NCBI GenBank assembly: GCA_027487795.1
Contig: JAIYCX010000036.1
Location: 1 to 64,000 of the forward strand
Origin: Pseudomonadota bacterium
GTDB taxonomy: Bacteria > Bdellovibrionota_C > UBA2361 > SZUA-149 > DAOLCO01
Reading direction: 5' to 3'
Length of the DNA: 64,000 bases
This document shows positions 20,380 to 29,871 of this stretch, piece by piece. The position numbers were made by a program, and so were the translations under genes. Each line of letters starts with the position of its first letter. Position 1 is the first letter of the stretch. The notes under the pieces are model-generated. The model had not been told where the DNA came from, did not search any database, and saw only the letters and a list, made by a program, of their open reading frames with translations.

Positions 20380-21828
20380 TTGAATTACTTAAGTTTAATA
20401 AAACCAATACTAACATTAGTTATTATTATCACAACTCAATTTTTAGAGGTTAACCCTCTTAAAGGAGTTTTCTTTAGTGTTTTTATAATACTATTAAGCT
20501 TAATTCTACCTCAAAAAATCAGAAATTCATTATTAGCTATAATCGTATGTTTATTATTATCTTTTATAATTCATCCAGAATCTAATAGAGAAAAATTTTT
20601 AAAATTGAGATCACTTTCTCCTTCAGACCTGGAAGGTGAGGCTATTAATATTATAGCAAAAATTGAGCAAGAGTTACCTGCTAAACGATCCGGTGAGAGA
20701 ATATTTCAGATAAATATATTGAACTTAGGAATATCAAAAACTAAAAATTTAATTGAGATAAATATTCCAGATTTACCTTGGAGGCCTGAGTTTTATCTTT
20801 CAAAAGGAAATTATATAAAATGTTTTTTAGATTCTAATCAACTATCAAAAGAATTTGATATAGCAAGAAGTTATATAGACGGAGTTATCGGACGATTTTA
20901 CTTATCTGGAAAAAATTATTTTTGCGAAATTTTAAATAAAACAGATAACAAAGATATAAACGAAATAACTTTAGTATCTAAAATACTTGATCAAGTTCCT
21001 AGTTCAAGTAAAAGAAGTATAGGCGTGATTCTAGCTGCAACAATAGGTAATGAGACTAATTTAGATGAGGGAACTAGGTCTATCTTTAAATTAACTGGAT
21101 TGTATCATTTGTTAGTAGTGTCAGGTTATCACTTAACTTTATTTCTAACTTTTTCAACACTGGTATCCAGAGTATTAATAAAAAAATTTCCAATATTTTT
21201 ATTAGATTATTCAAGTCAGTTTATCACTTCGATAGTTACTATATTAATAACAATATCATTTTTATTGATAGCAGAGATTGGAACTCCTTTAGTTAGAGCA
21301 ACATTAATGTCGTCATTGTTACTCCTAGCAACAGGATTAAGAAGAAAGTTAGCACTATCAGAGACAATATTATGGTCTTTAGTATTTATATCTATATTAA
21401 TACCATTTTCAATATTTAGTATTAGTTTACAGCTTAGTTACTCTGCTTTAATAGGTGTATGCAGTGGTGGTTATGTTTATAATAAAGTTAAAGATAGTAT
21501 AGTTCTTGGTAATGAAAATAAGTTCAATCTCGATTATAATCTAACTACCGTTAATAAGTTATATTATTTTCTTCTTGAAAGCAGTTTAATCTCTATAGGT
21601 GCATTTATCTTCTCATTACCAGTTCAGTTGTATTGGTTTGGAATCTTCAATCCATTATCTCTATTGTATAATATACTCTTTGGATTTATTTTTACCTTTC
21701 TAGTAATTATTTGGGGTTCCGCTAGCATTAGCGTGCTAATAATTATCCCAATGATTGGAATCCCAGTGATGAACCTTAACTCTTATTTTATAGAATTAAT
21801 GTTATCTGCAATAGAATATTTATCCTAA
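20374..21828 (+). CDS. ComEC/Rec2-like DNA uptake channel, lacking the nuclease-like domain
   Basis: 484 residues: two N-terminal membrane helices, an OB-like segment (about 85-170), then the Competence domain with several helices. LTGLYHLLVVSGYHLTLFLTF matches the conserved ISGLH-type motif of ComEC, and IAEIGTPLVRATLMSSLLLLATGL the following conserved helix pair. The typical C-terminal metallo-beta-lactamase domain is absent, so this is a short form. It should move single-stranded DNA through the inner membrane if functional. ATG 20374 overlaps the divergent protease start; TTG 20380 is an alternative that would avoid this. Its stop overlaps the convergent fmdB-like stop. Confidence 0.85.
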   Translation: MHLNYLSLIKPILTLVIIITTQFLEVNPLKGVFFSVFIILLSLILPQKIRNSLLAIIVCLLLSFIIHPESNREKFLKLRSLSPSDLEGEAINIIAKIEQELPAKRSGERIFQINILNLGISKTKNLIEINIPDLPWRPEFYLSKGNYIKCFLDSNQLSKEFDIARSYIDGVIGRFYLSGKNYFCEILNKTDNKDINEITLVSKILDQVPSSSKRSIGVILAATIGNETNLDEGTRSIFKLTGLYHLLVVSGYHLTLFLTFSTLVSRVLIKKFPIFLLDYSSQFITSIVTILITISFLLIAEIGTPLVRATLMSSLLLLATGLRRKLALSETILWSLVFISILIPFSIFSISLQLSYSALIGVCSGGYVYNKVKDSIVLGNENKFNLDYNLTTVNKLYYFLLESSLISIGAFIFSLPVQLYWFGIFNPLSLLYNILFGFIFTFLVIIWGSASISVLIIIPMIGIPVMNLNSYFIELMLSAIEYLS

Positions 21829-22136
21829 GTATCGCTTTTTGCTGCTGCCGCCGGTGCCGTTACTGGTTCAGACTTAGTAACTTCTTTTGGAGTACTAGAT
21901 ACTGTATTCGTTGAGCTTGAAGTACCAGAGCTACTAGTTGAGCTGGAATTTGTCCCCGATGCGTAATCTGTTTTATACCAGCCATTTCCTTTGAGATGAA
22001 AGGCAGCTGCTGTAACTAGCCTTCGCAGTGTTGGCTTGCTACATTCTGGACAATCTTTTAGTGAATCCGCAGTTATCTTTTGAACAGCTTCAAAGCCATG
22101 TTGACAAGAATCGCATTGATAAACGTAAGTAGGCAT
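21825..22136 (-). CDS. FmdB-type zinc ribbon protein
   Basis: 103 residues. The N-terminus is the conserved FmdB/CxxC_CxxC_SSSS regulatory-type zinc ribbon: MPTYVYQCDSCQHGFEAVQ then CPECSKPTLRRLVTAAAFHLKGNGWYKTDY. Two CxxC pairs bind zinc. The C-terminal 40 residues are low complexity (Ser, Thr, Ala), as is common. Function of the family is not settled. It is the last gene of the long minus-strand series of yggT, yggS, maf and the cell-shape genes, and its stop overlaps that of the convergent ComEC-like gene. Confidence 0.9.
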   Translation of the reverse strand: MPTYVYQCDSCQHGFEAVQKITADSLKDCPECSKPTLRRLVTAAAFHLKGNGWYKTDYASGTNSSSTSSSGTSSSTNTVSSTPKEVTKSEPVTAPAAAAKSDT

Positions 22137-22182
22137 CGTTTTAAATTAATTGTAAAATATAAAATGTTCTATGTTGACTGGA

Positions 22183-22210
22183 AGTTAATGATGATAACTA
22201 AACTAGTCAA
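22183..22210 (-). promoter_or_regulatory. Candidate promoter of the fmdB-like gene
   Basis: Read on the minus strand, TTGACT (22205-22210) and TTAACT (22183-22188) are separated by 16 bases, a fair sigma70-type pair, placing the start of transcription near 22176, about 40 bases before the ATG at 22136. A 14-base palindrome (arms AAATAAG, 22233-22246) just upstream covers the yggT stop and could insulate the two genes. Confidence 0.35.
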
Positions 22211-22240
22211 GCTTGATATAAATGAAATACAAAAATAAGC

Positions 22241-22561
22241 TTATTTATTAAAGGATAAACTTTCTCTCAAAAATAATTCCCCTTGTGTAATTAAAGAGTT
22301 AGCTATTAACTGGTCTATAAACATAAGTGCTGCTATTAAAATTATTGGTGATAAATCTAGCATTCCGACAGTGGGGACATATTTTCTAATTCTGTAATAA
22401 AGCGGTTCTGTCACACCTCTGACAAATTGGACTAGCCCATTTCTTGGGTCTGCTGAAACCCAGGACATGACAACTGATGCAAAAACTAAAATATTTGCTA
22501 TTGAAATAAAGAAACTTATTAGTTTACCAAGACCTATTAATAAATTACCGAGAATGATCAT
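22241..22561 (-). CDS. YggT-family membrane protein
   Basis: 106 residues with two membrane helices (about 3-30 and 75-95) joined by VVMSWVSADPRNGLVQFVRGVTEPLYYRIRKYVP, which is the conserved YggT/YlmG core with its WvxaDp and RxvTEPll motifs. YggT proteins are linked to cell division, osmotic tolerance and, in plastids, thylakoid protein assembly; the mechanism is unknown. Its position next to yggS is the classical genomic pairing. Confidence 0.93.
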   Translation of the reverse strand: MIILGNLLIGLGKLISFFISIANILVFASVVMSWVSADPRNGLVQFVRGVTEPLYYRIRKYVPTVGMLDLSPIILIAALMFIDQLIANSLITQGELFLRESLSFNK

Positions 22562-22642
22562 GAAGATTTATTTGTTATATTAATTAATGAGAACATATTA
22601 GTATTATTGAATTACTATGTAAATTAATAATTTAGCTAATCT

Positions 22643-23326
22643 CTATCTAGTACCAAAAATAGCGCTCCCTACTCTCACTATAGTAGAGCCACATTTTATG
22701 GCTAGTTCATAATCATCACTCATACCCATAGACAATTCTGGAAGCATTATTGAAAATTTACTTTCAAGTTTATCTTTTAAGGACTTTAATTTAATAAATT
22801 CTGTTTCTTTAACTTCATTATCCTCAGTAAAGCTACCTATCATCATCAGTCCTTTAAGATTTAAGGATTTTAAGCTTAATATATTGGAAACCAAAGATTC
22901 AAGTTCTTCTTCGACTACTCCACTTTTTTGAGGTTCATTACTGATATTAACTTGTATTAAAATATTCTGAGTTTTATTAATTTTTTCTGCGTATTTATTT
23001 AGTTCATTAGCTAGTTTTGTACTTTCTACTGATTGAATTAGTGAAAAAGTAGAAACTGCAAGTTTTGATTTATTGCTTTGTAGAGGTCCTATTAATTCGA
23101 AATCTGGTTTTATAGTGTGTGAACTAAAAAAATCTTTTTTGTTCACAGCTTCTTTTACGTAATTTTCTCCAAAAGACCTTACTCCTTTGCTAAGAAGTTC
23201 CTCAATCATTGATTCAGGTTTGGTTTTTGATACTGCGAGTAGTCTAACTTCGGATGGTATACGGCCATACTTTTCGCAGGCGATATTAATTTTATCTTGA
23301 ACTAAATTATAATTATCTAATAACAT
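22643..23326 (-). CDS. YggS/PROSC-family pyridoxal phosphate homeostasis protein
   Basis: 227 residues. The PLP-binding lysine is in RLLAVSKTKPESMIEELL (near residue 33). GVRSFGENYVKEA, FELIGPLQSNKSKLA, SMGMSDDYELAIKCGSTIVRVGSAIFG are all family signatures. It binds PLP as a monomeric TIM barrel and balances vitamin B6 and amino acid pools rather than acting as a racemase. Its start overlaps the 3' end of the maf-like gene by 14 bases, so the two are coupled. Confidence 0.96.
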   Translation of the reverse strand: MLLDNYNLVQDKINIACEKYGRIPSEVRLLAVSKTKPESMIEELLSKGVRSFGENYVKEAVNKKDFFSSHTIKPDFELIGPLQSNKSKLAVSTFSLIQSVESTKLANELNKYAEKINKTQNILIQVNISNEPQKSGVVEEELESLVSNILSLKSLNLKGLMMIGSFTEDNEVKETEFIKLKSLKDKLESKFSIMLPELSMGMSDDYELAIKCGSTIVRVGSAIFGTR

Positions 23327-23903
23327 TTAGTTTAATTAAATTAGATTTAAGTTCTGAAATGGGTAGTCCAATAACATTCGAATACGATCCATCGATCCTT
23401 TCAATAAATGAAGAACCGCTTCCTTGAAGAGCATAACCACCCGCTTTATCAAGTCCTTCTTTCAGCTTGCAATATGACTCTATTTCATCTGTGTCTAAAT
23501 ATCTAAAGGTCACATTGGTTTTTTCTATTGAACTATACACTGGCGTCTCAGGTTTGAAAATTGATACGCTGGTATAAACTGTGTGTGTTTTTGATGATAA
23601 AAAAGATAAAAATAATTTATTTTCTTCTTCAGAACTAGGCTTACCAAGAATTTTTTTACCTAATACTACAATAGTATCGGCAGAAATTATAACTTGTTGT
23701 TTATGTATAATATCTGAATCAATAATCGCCTGACCCTTTTCTAAAGACATTCTAAGGCAGTATGCAGTCGGATTTTCATTAGTGTGTACTGATTCATCAA
23801 TATTACTGACTTTAATAGTATATTGATCTCCTAGTATGCTAGATAATAATTCTTTCCTTCTCGGTGAGCCAGAGGCTAGTATTATCGGATAGAGTAATTT
23901 CAT
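23313..23903 (-). CDS. Maf-like nucleoside triphosphate pyrophosphatase
   Basis: 196 residues, normal for Maf. ILASGSPRRKELLSSI is the N-terminal signature with the SxSPRR phosphate-binding loop, followed by ISADTIVVLGKKILGKP and GGYALQGSGSSFIERIDGSYSNVIGLPI. Such enzymes hydrolyse non-canonical or canonical NTPs to NMP and pyrophosphate. It lies three bases after the rodA stop, in the conserved mre-mrd-maf neighbourhood. Confidence 0.95.
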   Translation of the reverse strand: MKLLYPIILASGSPRRKELLSSILGDQYTIKVSNIDESVHTNENPTAYCLRMSLEKGQAIIDSDIIHKQQVIISADTIVVLGKKILGKPSSEEENKLFLSFLSSKTHTVYTSVSIFKPETPVYSSIEKTNVTFRYLDTDEIESYCKLKEGLDKAGGYALQGSGSSFIERIDGSYSNVIGLPISELKSNLIKLNVIR

Positions 23904-23906
23904 ATT

Positions 23907-25022
23907 CTATGAAAAAAGATATCTTCTTGAAGAAAATCCAGCAATCATTCCTAGTAACCACATTGTAGTGACGAGGCTGGACCCACCATAACTAAGCATA
24001 GCTAGTGTGATTCCGACAACAGGAAGCACTCCTATTACCATTCCAATGTTAATGAATGTATGCCAAAAAATTAATGCTGCTGTCCCTATGGTGACATAAA
24101 AAGAAAATAAATCATCTATTCTACCTGCTACTTGAAGTAGATTAAACACAAGAAATGAGTATAGTGAGATAGTAATCACGCTACCTAAAAACCCCCATTC
24201 TTCAGCTAGAACAGAAAATATGAAGTCAGTAGTTTGCTCTGGCAAAAATCTTAATTGAGTCTGTGTACCTTTTGTAAAACCTTTACCATATAGTGAGCCA
24301 GAACCAACCGCTATTCTTGATTGCATCGAGTGATACCCCCTTCCAAGTGGATCTTTCTCTGGAGAGATAAAAGTTATTACTCTTTGTTTTTGATACTCTT
24401 TAAGTTGGAAATGCCATAGTGGTACACTTAGAATAATTATAGGAAGTACCATTACAAGAATAGATTTAAAACTTATTCCAGCTATAAATAATATACTTCC
24501 TCCTATAGCAATTAAGCATAAACCAGTACCAAGATCGGGCTGTTTTATAATTAAAAGTGAAGGTATTAGTATAATAATAAGTGGAATTAATGCTTCCTTA
24601 AATCCGAATGCAACTTCTTTTGTACGTTTATTACTTAATATCCTAGATAAAAAAAGTATTACTGCAACTTTACAAAACTCTGAAGGTTGAATTCGTATCG
24701 GTCCTAATGGTATCCATCTCCTTGCACCACCGGCAACAATTCCACCTTTAAAACTAAGATAAAGTAATAATAATATTCCAATTATAAATATTAACGGACT
24801 TACACTTCTCCAAAAACGTGGAGGGATCAGTGCTGATATTAAAAAAATAGCCCAGCCTATTCCATAGTAACTTGCTTGAGACTTGTATACGATGCTTTCT
24901 CCTGTTTCTGGGTCCAGTCCTGCACTATATAAAATAGTAAGGCCAATACAAGAAATCAGAAGTGGAAGAATTACTATGCCCCAATCTAAGTTAGAAAAAA
25001 ATTTAATAATTTTATTATTAAT
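23907..25022 (-). CDS. rodA: Rod-shape peptidoglycan glycosyltransferase RodA, non-standard start codon
   Basis: SEDS-family peptidoglycan polymerase working with PBP2 in the elongasome. The frame is open without interruption from 25037 to 23907 and reads SNLDWGIVILPLL, then GGARRWIPLGPIRIQPSEF (the SEDS signature), then SRIAVGSGSLYGKGF, FIFSVLAEEWGFLGS and MLSYGGSSLVTTMWLLG. The first ATG, GTG or TTG is at 24452, in the middle of the protein, which would lose half of the membrane helices. I therefore propose ATT at 25020-25022, seven bases after AGG (25030-25032), giving 371 residues, close to E. coli RodA (370). CTG at 25035-25037 or ATA at 25032-25034 are alternatives. It starts four bases after the mrdA stop, so coupling may help. 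Confidence 0.9.
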   Translation of the reverse strand: MNNKIIKFFSNLDWGIVILPLLISCIGLTILYSAGLDPETGESIVYKSQASYYGIGWAIFLISALIPPRFWRSVSPLIFIIGILLLLYLSFKGGIVAGGARRWIPLGPIRIQPSEFCKVAVILFLSRILSNKRTKEVAFGFKEALIPLIIILIPSLLIIKQPDLGTGLCLIAIGGSILFIAGISFKSILVMVLPIIILSVPLWHFQLKEYQKQRVITFISPEKDPLGRGYHSMQSRIAVGSGSLYGKGFTKGTQTQLRFLPEQTTDFIFSVLAEEWGFLGSVITISLYSFLVFNLLQVAGRIDDLFSFYVTIGTAALIFWHTFINIGMVIGVLPVVGITLAMLSYGGSSLVTTMWLLGMIAGFSSRRYLFS

Positions 25023-25026
25023 AACG

Positions 25027-26973
25027 TTACCTATCAGTTGTTAATGAATTAAAAGTATCTTCTGCAAACTCTGGCTCCCCTAAATCTTCTTCTAGATCTA
25101 TATGTTCATGATCTTCTTCAATTGGATTCTTTGAGTCTATTTCTTTATTTTCTATTTCTGAGTCCTCTTTAAGCATTCCATTTTTTTTGAAAAAAACTTC
25201 CATAACTTTTTTCGCTACAGGTGCAGCAAATTCACCACCATGACCAGAATTTTCTACTATTACGGATAAAGCAATTAAAGGCTTTTCTACTGGCGCATAT
25301 GATATAAACCATGCATGGTCTTGGAAGGTATTTGATATTTTATCCATACCAACTTTGCCTACTTGAGCAGTTCCTGTTTTTCCCCCTACTCTTATACCTG
25401 GCAATGCCGCCTTACTACCTGTACCTCTTTTGTTTTCTACTACCGAAGCCCCCAATTCTCTAACCGTTTGGAAAATTTCTTTTGGTATATTTGTGAGTTC
25501 ACTTATTAACTTAGGATTTTGAGGAATGATAGTATTTGATTCTCTAGAATAATGAGCTTTTACTAATTGAGGTGCATATATTTTACCATCATTTGCAATT
25601 ATCATAGCTAATGTAGCTAATTGTATCGGGCTAGCTACAAAATATCCTTGTCCGATAGATACTGGCACAGTATCTCCTGGGTACCATCTTTTATTATATC
25701 TTTTTAATTTCCACTCTTCTCCAGCTAGTATGCCTGCTTGTTCTTCAGGTAAATCAATCCCGGTTGTACTACCAAATCTAAACATTCTTAAATAATCAGT
25801 CATCTCAGTAATACCGAGACTTTGACCTAAGTTATAAAAGTAAGCATTACAGGAAACAGTAATTGCAGTTTCTAGATTTACTGGGCCATGTCCAGTTTTC
25901 TTGTGACACATATATTTTCTGGAACCTAGAGAAAAGTAGCCCGGGCAGTTTATCATCGTATTCTTAGTAATCTTACCACTATGTAATCCCGCAATAGCCC
26001 ATAATAATTTGGAAGTAGATCCTGGTGGATATACTTGTGATATTGCTCTATTTAACATAGGCTTTTTTGTATCTTTTATAATCTCATCCCATTCTTTAGC
26101 TGAAATCGAGCCAGAAAATAAATTAGAATCAAATGTTGGCACTGAGACTATGGCAAGAACAGCACCATTTTCTGGATTTAATGCTACAATCGCTCCTCTT
26201 TTTCCCTTGAGTGCCTCTTCTCCTGCTTCTTGTAAATCCTTGTCTAAGTTTAAGTAAATATCTTGACCTACTATTGGAAGTGTAACTCCTAATTTCCCTC
26301 TTCTTCTTCCATTAGCATCAACTTCTATTTGTTCAAATCCTGAATAGCCTCTTAATGTTGATTCATATTTTTTTTCTAGACCAGACTGTCCTAATACATC
26401 ACCTAATACGTAGCCTTCATCTACTAAGTTAGTTAGTTGATTCTTATTAACTTCTCTAACATACCCGAGTACTTGTGAAGCTAAGCCATTTTCTGGATAT
26501 AATCTTTTGGGGATAGTTTCAATTATGATACTTGGAAATCTATATATTTGAGCTTTGATTTTTGACATATCTTCTCTTGATATATCTTTTAATATTGGCT
26601 TTGGTTCAAATCTTCTAGATTGTTTATCCGATTTAAACTCTGCTAAAACTTTTTCACTATCCCGCCCTGTTATGTTTGCAATTTCTTTAACTACTTCATA
26701 TGGCTTGTCTGTGTCTTCAACCATTAAAGAAGCATTAAAACTCGCTATATTTGTTACTAAGCGACGATCGTCTGCATCACGTATGTCCCCTCTTTGAGGC
26801 GCTGTTCTAATTGTTCTAATTCTATTATTCTCTGATTTATCTCTGTAGTAAGAGCCATAAAAGCATTGAAGAAACCATAATCTAATAAGTAATGTTGAAA
26901 AAGCTACAAAAATAAAAATTTTAGAAATTCTTAATCGTTTTTCGTTGAGTTCACTTATTACTAAAGGAGGCAT
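25027..26973 (-). CDS. mrdA: Penicillin-binding protein 2, elongasome transpeptidase
   Basis: 648 residues. An N-terminal cytoplasmic stub and one membrane helix (about 18-36) precede a dimerisation region and the transpeptidase domain. Active-site motifs are present: SxxK with Ser319 and Lys322 (PGSTSKLLWAIAG), SxN in VSCNAYFYNLG, and KTG in VGGKTGTAQVG near residue 530. It cross-links peptidoglycan in the periplasm, paired with RodA. The C-terminal 60 residues are acidic (ENKEIDSKNPIEEDHEHIDLEEDL) and probably disordered. It sits in the mreB-mreC-mreD-mrdA-rodA order found in many Gram-negative bacteria. Confidence 0.97.
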   Translation of the reverse strand: MPPLVISELNEKRLRISKIFIFVAFSTLLIRLWFLQCFYGSYYRDKSENNRIRTIRTAPQRGDIRDADDRRLVTNIASFNASLMVEDTDKPYEVVKEIANITGRDSEKVLAEFKSDKQSRRFEPKPILKDISREDMSKIKAQIYRFPSIIIETIPKRLYPENGLASQVLGYVREVNKNQLTNLVDEGYVLGDVLGQSGLEKKYESTLRGYSGFEQIEVDANGRRRGKLGVTLPIVGQDIYLNLDKDLQEAGEEALKGKRGAIVALNPENGAVLAIVSVPTFDSNLFSGSISAKEWDEIIKDTKKPMLNRAISQVYPPGSTSKLLWAIAGLHSGKITKNTMINCPGYFSLGSRKYMCHKKTGHGPVNLETAITVSCNAYFYNLGQSLGITEMTDYLRMFRFGSTTGIDLPEEQAGILAGEEWKLKRYNKRWYPGDTVPVSIGQGYFVASPIQLATLAMIIANDGKIYAPQLVKAHYSRESNTIIPQNPKLISELTNIPKEIFQTVRELGASVVENKRGTGSKAALPGIRVGGKTGTAQVGKVGMDKISNTFQDHAWFISYAPVEKPLIALSVIVENSGHGGEFAAPVAKKVMEVFFKKNGMLKEDSEIENKEIDSKNPIEEDHEHIDLEEDLGEPEFAEDTFNSLTTDR

Positions 26974-26982
26974 TTTGTATCT

Positions 26983-27474
26983 TTAAGCTCGATGTTTCTT
27001 TTTTGATTTGACTAAAAAAAGAAATACAATTGAACCAACTACTGAAGATGAGATAGCTTTATAAATAAAATCCAAGATTGAAAAAAAATCGTGATCTCCG
27101 CTTCTATCAAAAAAATAAATAAGAATAAAAGATGAGGTAGTTTTTATTAAAGAGGCTATAAAAATAAGTATACACGTTGATAATATTTGTTCTGAAAATA
27201 GATTCTTTGATAGTGACTTGATACAAGAGGAAGATAAAATAGCTCCTAATGAATTTGGTCCAAGATAAATTCCTGTTGATAGATCTTGAATGAGACCTAG
27301 AAAAAATGAAGCAGAAATAGAAATATTTTGTGAGTAATTTAATGAAATGTAAGAAATTAAAATAACTGCAAGATCAGGAAAATATTTAGAAGGAAAAATA
27401 ATTGAGGATAATGAAGATTCTAGAGCAATTAAACAAAGTGAGAAAACTACAAAGACGATGATATTTTTACTCAT
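26983..27474 (-). CDS. mreD: Rod shape-determining protein MreD
   Basis: 163 residues, almost all membrane helices (five or six), with PSKYFPDLAVILISYISLNYS and FFLGLIQDLSTGIYLGPNSLGAILS, the latter being the conserved G-x-x-x-D-x-x-x-G-x-x-x-G segment of MreD. It anchors the elongation complex in the inner membrane. Identification rests on this motif and on its place between mreC and mrdA, since MreD is poorly conserved in sequence. Confidence 0.93.
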   Translation of the reverse strand: MSKNIIVFVVFSLCLIALESSLSSIIFPSKYFPDLAVILISYISLNYSQNISISASFFLGLIQDLSTGIYLGPNSLGAILSSSCIKSLSKNLFSEQILSTCILIFIASLIKTTSSFILIYFFDRSGDHDFFSILDFIYKAISSSVVGSIVFLFLVKSKKKHRA

Positions 27475-27482
27475 ATTATGAA

Positions 27483-28432
27483 CTAATTACTATCTGTTAA
27501 CTTAGTTTTGTTTTTACTAACTATTTTATCTATCGTCTTATCATCTTTTTCTTTTATTTTTTCCACTATCGTTTGCTCTGTTGGCATCTCGAAAGGAATT
27601 TCTATATCTTTACTTTCAGTAATAATGAAAACATTTTCAATTGTAGAGAAGTCGACTACTGGCTTAACTAGTATTTTTTGAAATAGTCCATCTATTTTAT
27701 TTCCGACCTCAACAATTTCGCCAACTAAATATCCTTTTTTGAATATTCCATCCATGCCAGAAGTCAAAACTTTTTCACCCTTTGAAATTGCAATACCACT
27801 TGAGGTATCAATATAATTAAGTTCTAATAAATCTTTTTTTAATGTCCCCTCTGCTAGCCCAGTAAGTCTAGAATTTTGTAGTAAGACTCCGATTGAGCTA
27901 GATGTATCAGTTGCTAGTAATACTGTAGATGTTGTTTCAGCTACTGCTGCAATCTTTCCTACAATACCAATGCCGTCAGTCACAGGTAGAAATTCTTTAA
28001 TACCGTCCTTACTGCCCTTATTGATAGTTAAAGTCATGAGCCAATTACTAGGTTCTTTGCTTATAACTTGAGAAACTATACCCTTACTATTCGATTTTTC
28101 AGTAAAATCTAAAATAGTACGTAGGCTTTTATTTTCGTATTCTAGTTCCGTTAATGAGAGGTTTTTTGATTTTAGTTCTTTTAATTGAATTTCAAGAACA
28201 TCTTTTTGTAATGAGACATCTTTCAACCATACATATCTCTTCCATACATAGTCACTAGTTTGAGAAATTTCATAAATAGATTTTCTGATAGGAGAAAATA
28301 TATTTTCAAGTAAGGACCAACCTAGTTTTGGGATTTCTGGTTTCCTTAAGCTAAGACTCATCAGCTGAAAGCTTATAAAAGAATAAGCAATAATCAAAAA
28401 AAGACTGCTATGTTTTCTTAGCTTAGAAACCA

Positions 28433-28433
<1 letters not shown>
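27483..28433 (-). CDS. mreC: Rod shape-determining protein MreC
   Basis: 316 residues. A membrane anchor (about 10-28) is followed by a coiled coil (about 65-105) and the periplasmic beta-barrel pair with ISKEPSNWLMTLTINKGSKDGI, PVTDGIGIVGKIAAVAETTSTVLLATD and GEKVLTSGMDGIFKKGYLVGEIVEV, all typical MreC. It activates PBP2. The C-terminal 40 residues are Lys/Asp/Glu rich and probably disordered. Its start codon shares one base with the mreB stop (TAATG), so translation is coupled. Confidence 0.97.
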
Positions 28434-29533
<1,100 letters not shown>

Positions 29534-29583
29534 CTATGTGGAGTGAAATAAAATTAAAAATTTATGAAATTTTTTTATAAATT

Positions 29584-29832
29584 TTAATTTGCTTGTACTT
29601 GGCTAAGCCTAGTATATTCGTCGTAAATAAGTTCTAATTGAGCTTTAAGGGTAAGGTTTTTATCAACAAAAAAACAGTTTTCATTTTCTAAAAAGCATTG
29701 TCCACTTCTAACTCTAAATCCAGAGCCTTTAGTCAGCTTTTCTCTTCTTACATGAAGCCCTAAATCTTCTATTTTTTTTATAGTAGAAGAAATACTTTTT
29801 TCAATTTCTAGGTCGGTTTTGTTCTTAGACAT
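29584..29832 (-). CDS. Small conserved-looking protein of unknown function
   Basis: 82 residues, charged, no signal or membrane helix. An N-terminal helix with coiled-coil character (EIEKSISSTIKKIEDLGLHVRRE) is followed by SGFRVRSGQCFLENENCFFVDKNLTLKAQLELI. The pattern R-x-G-x-C-x-L then F-F-V-D-K-x-L resembles small uncharacterised proteins I associate with deltaproteobacteria, but I cannot name a family. It lies between lptB and mreB on the same strand, 39 bases upstream of lptB, so it may be transcribed with the LPS transport genes or stand alone. Confidence 0.65.
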   Translation of the reverse strand: MSKNKTDLEIEKSISSTIKKIEDLGLHVRREKLTKGSGFRVRSGQCFLENENCFFVDKNLTLKAQLELIYDEYTRLSQVQAN

Positions 29833-29871
29833 TTAGTCTCAATTATATTGTATTGTTTACTATTATTCTTA

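Noticed and set aside
23907-24452. RodA as a truncated 181-residue gene or frameshifted pseudogene
   Set aside because: Translating the minus strand upstream of 24452 by hand gives uninterrupted RodA sequence to 25022, so only the start codon is unusual; there is no frameshift or stop.
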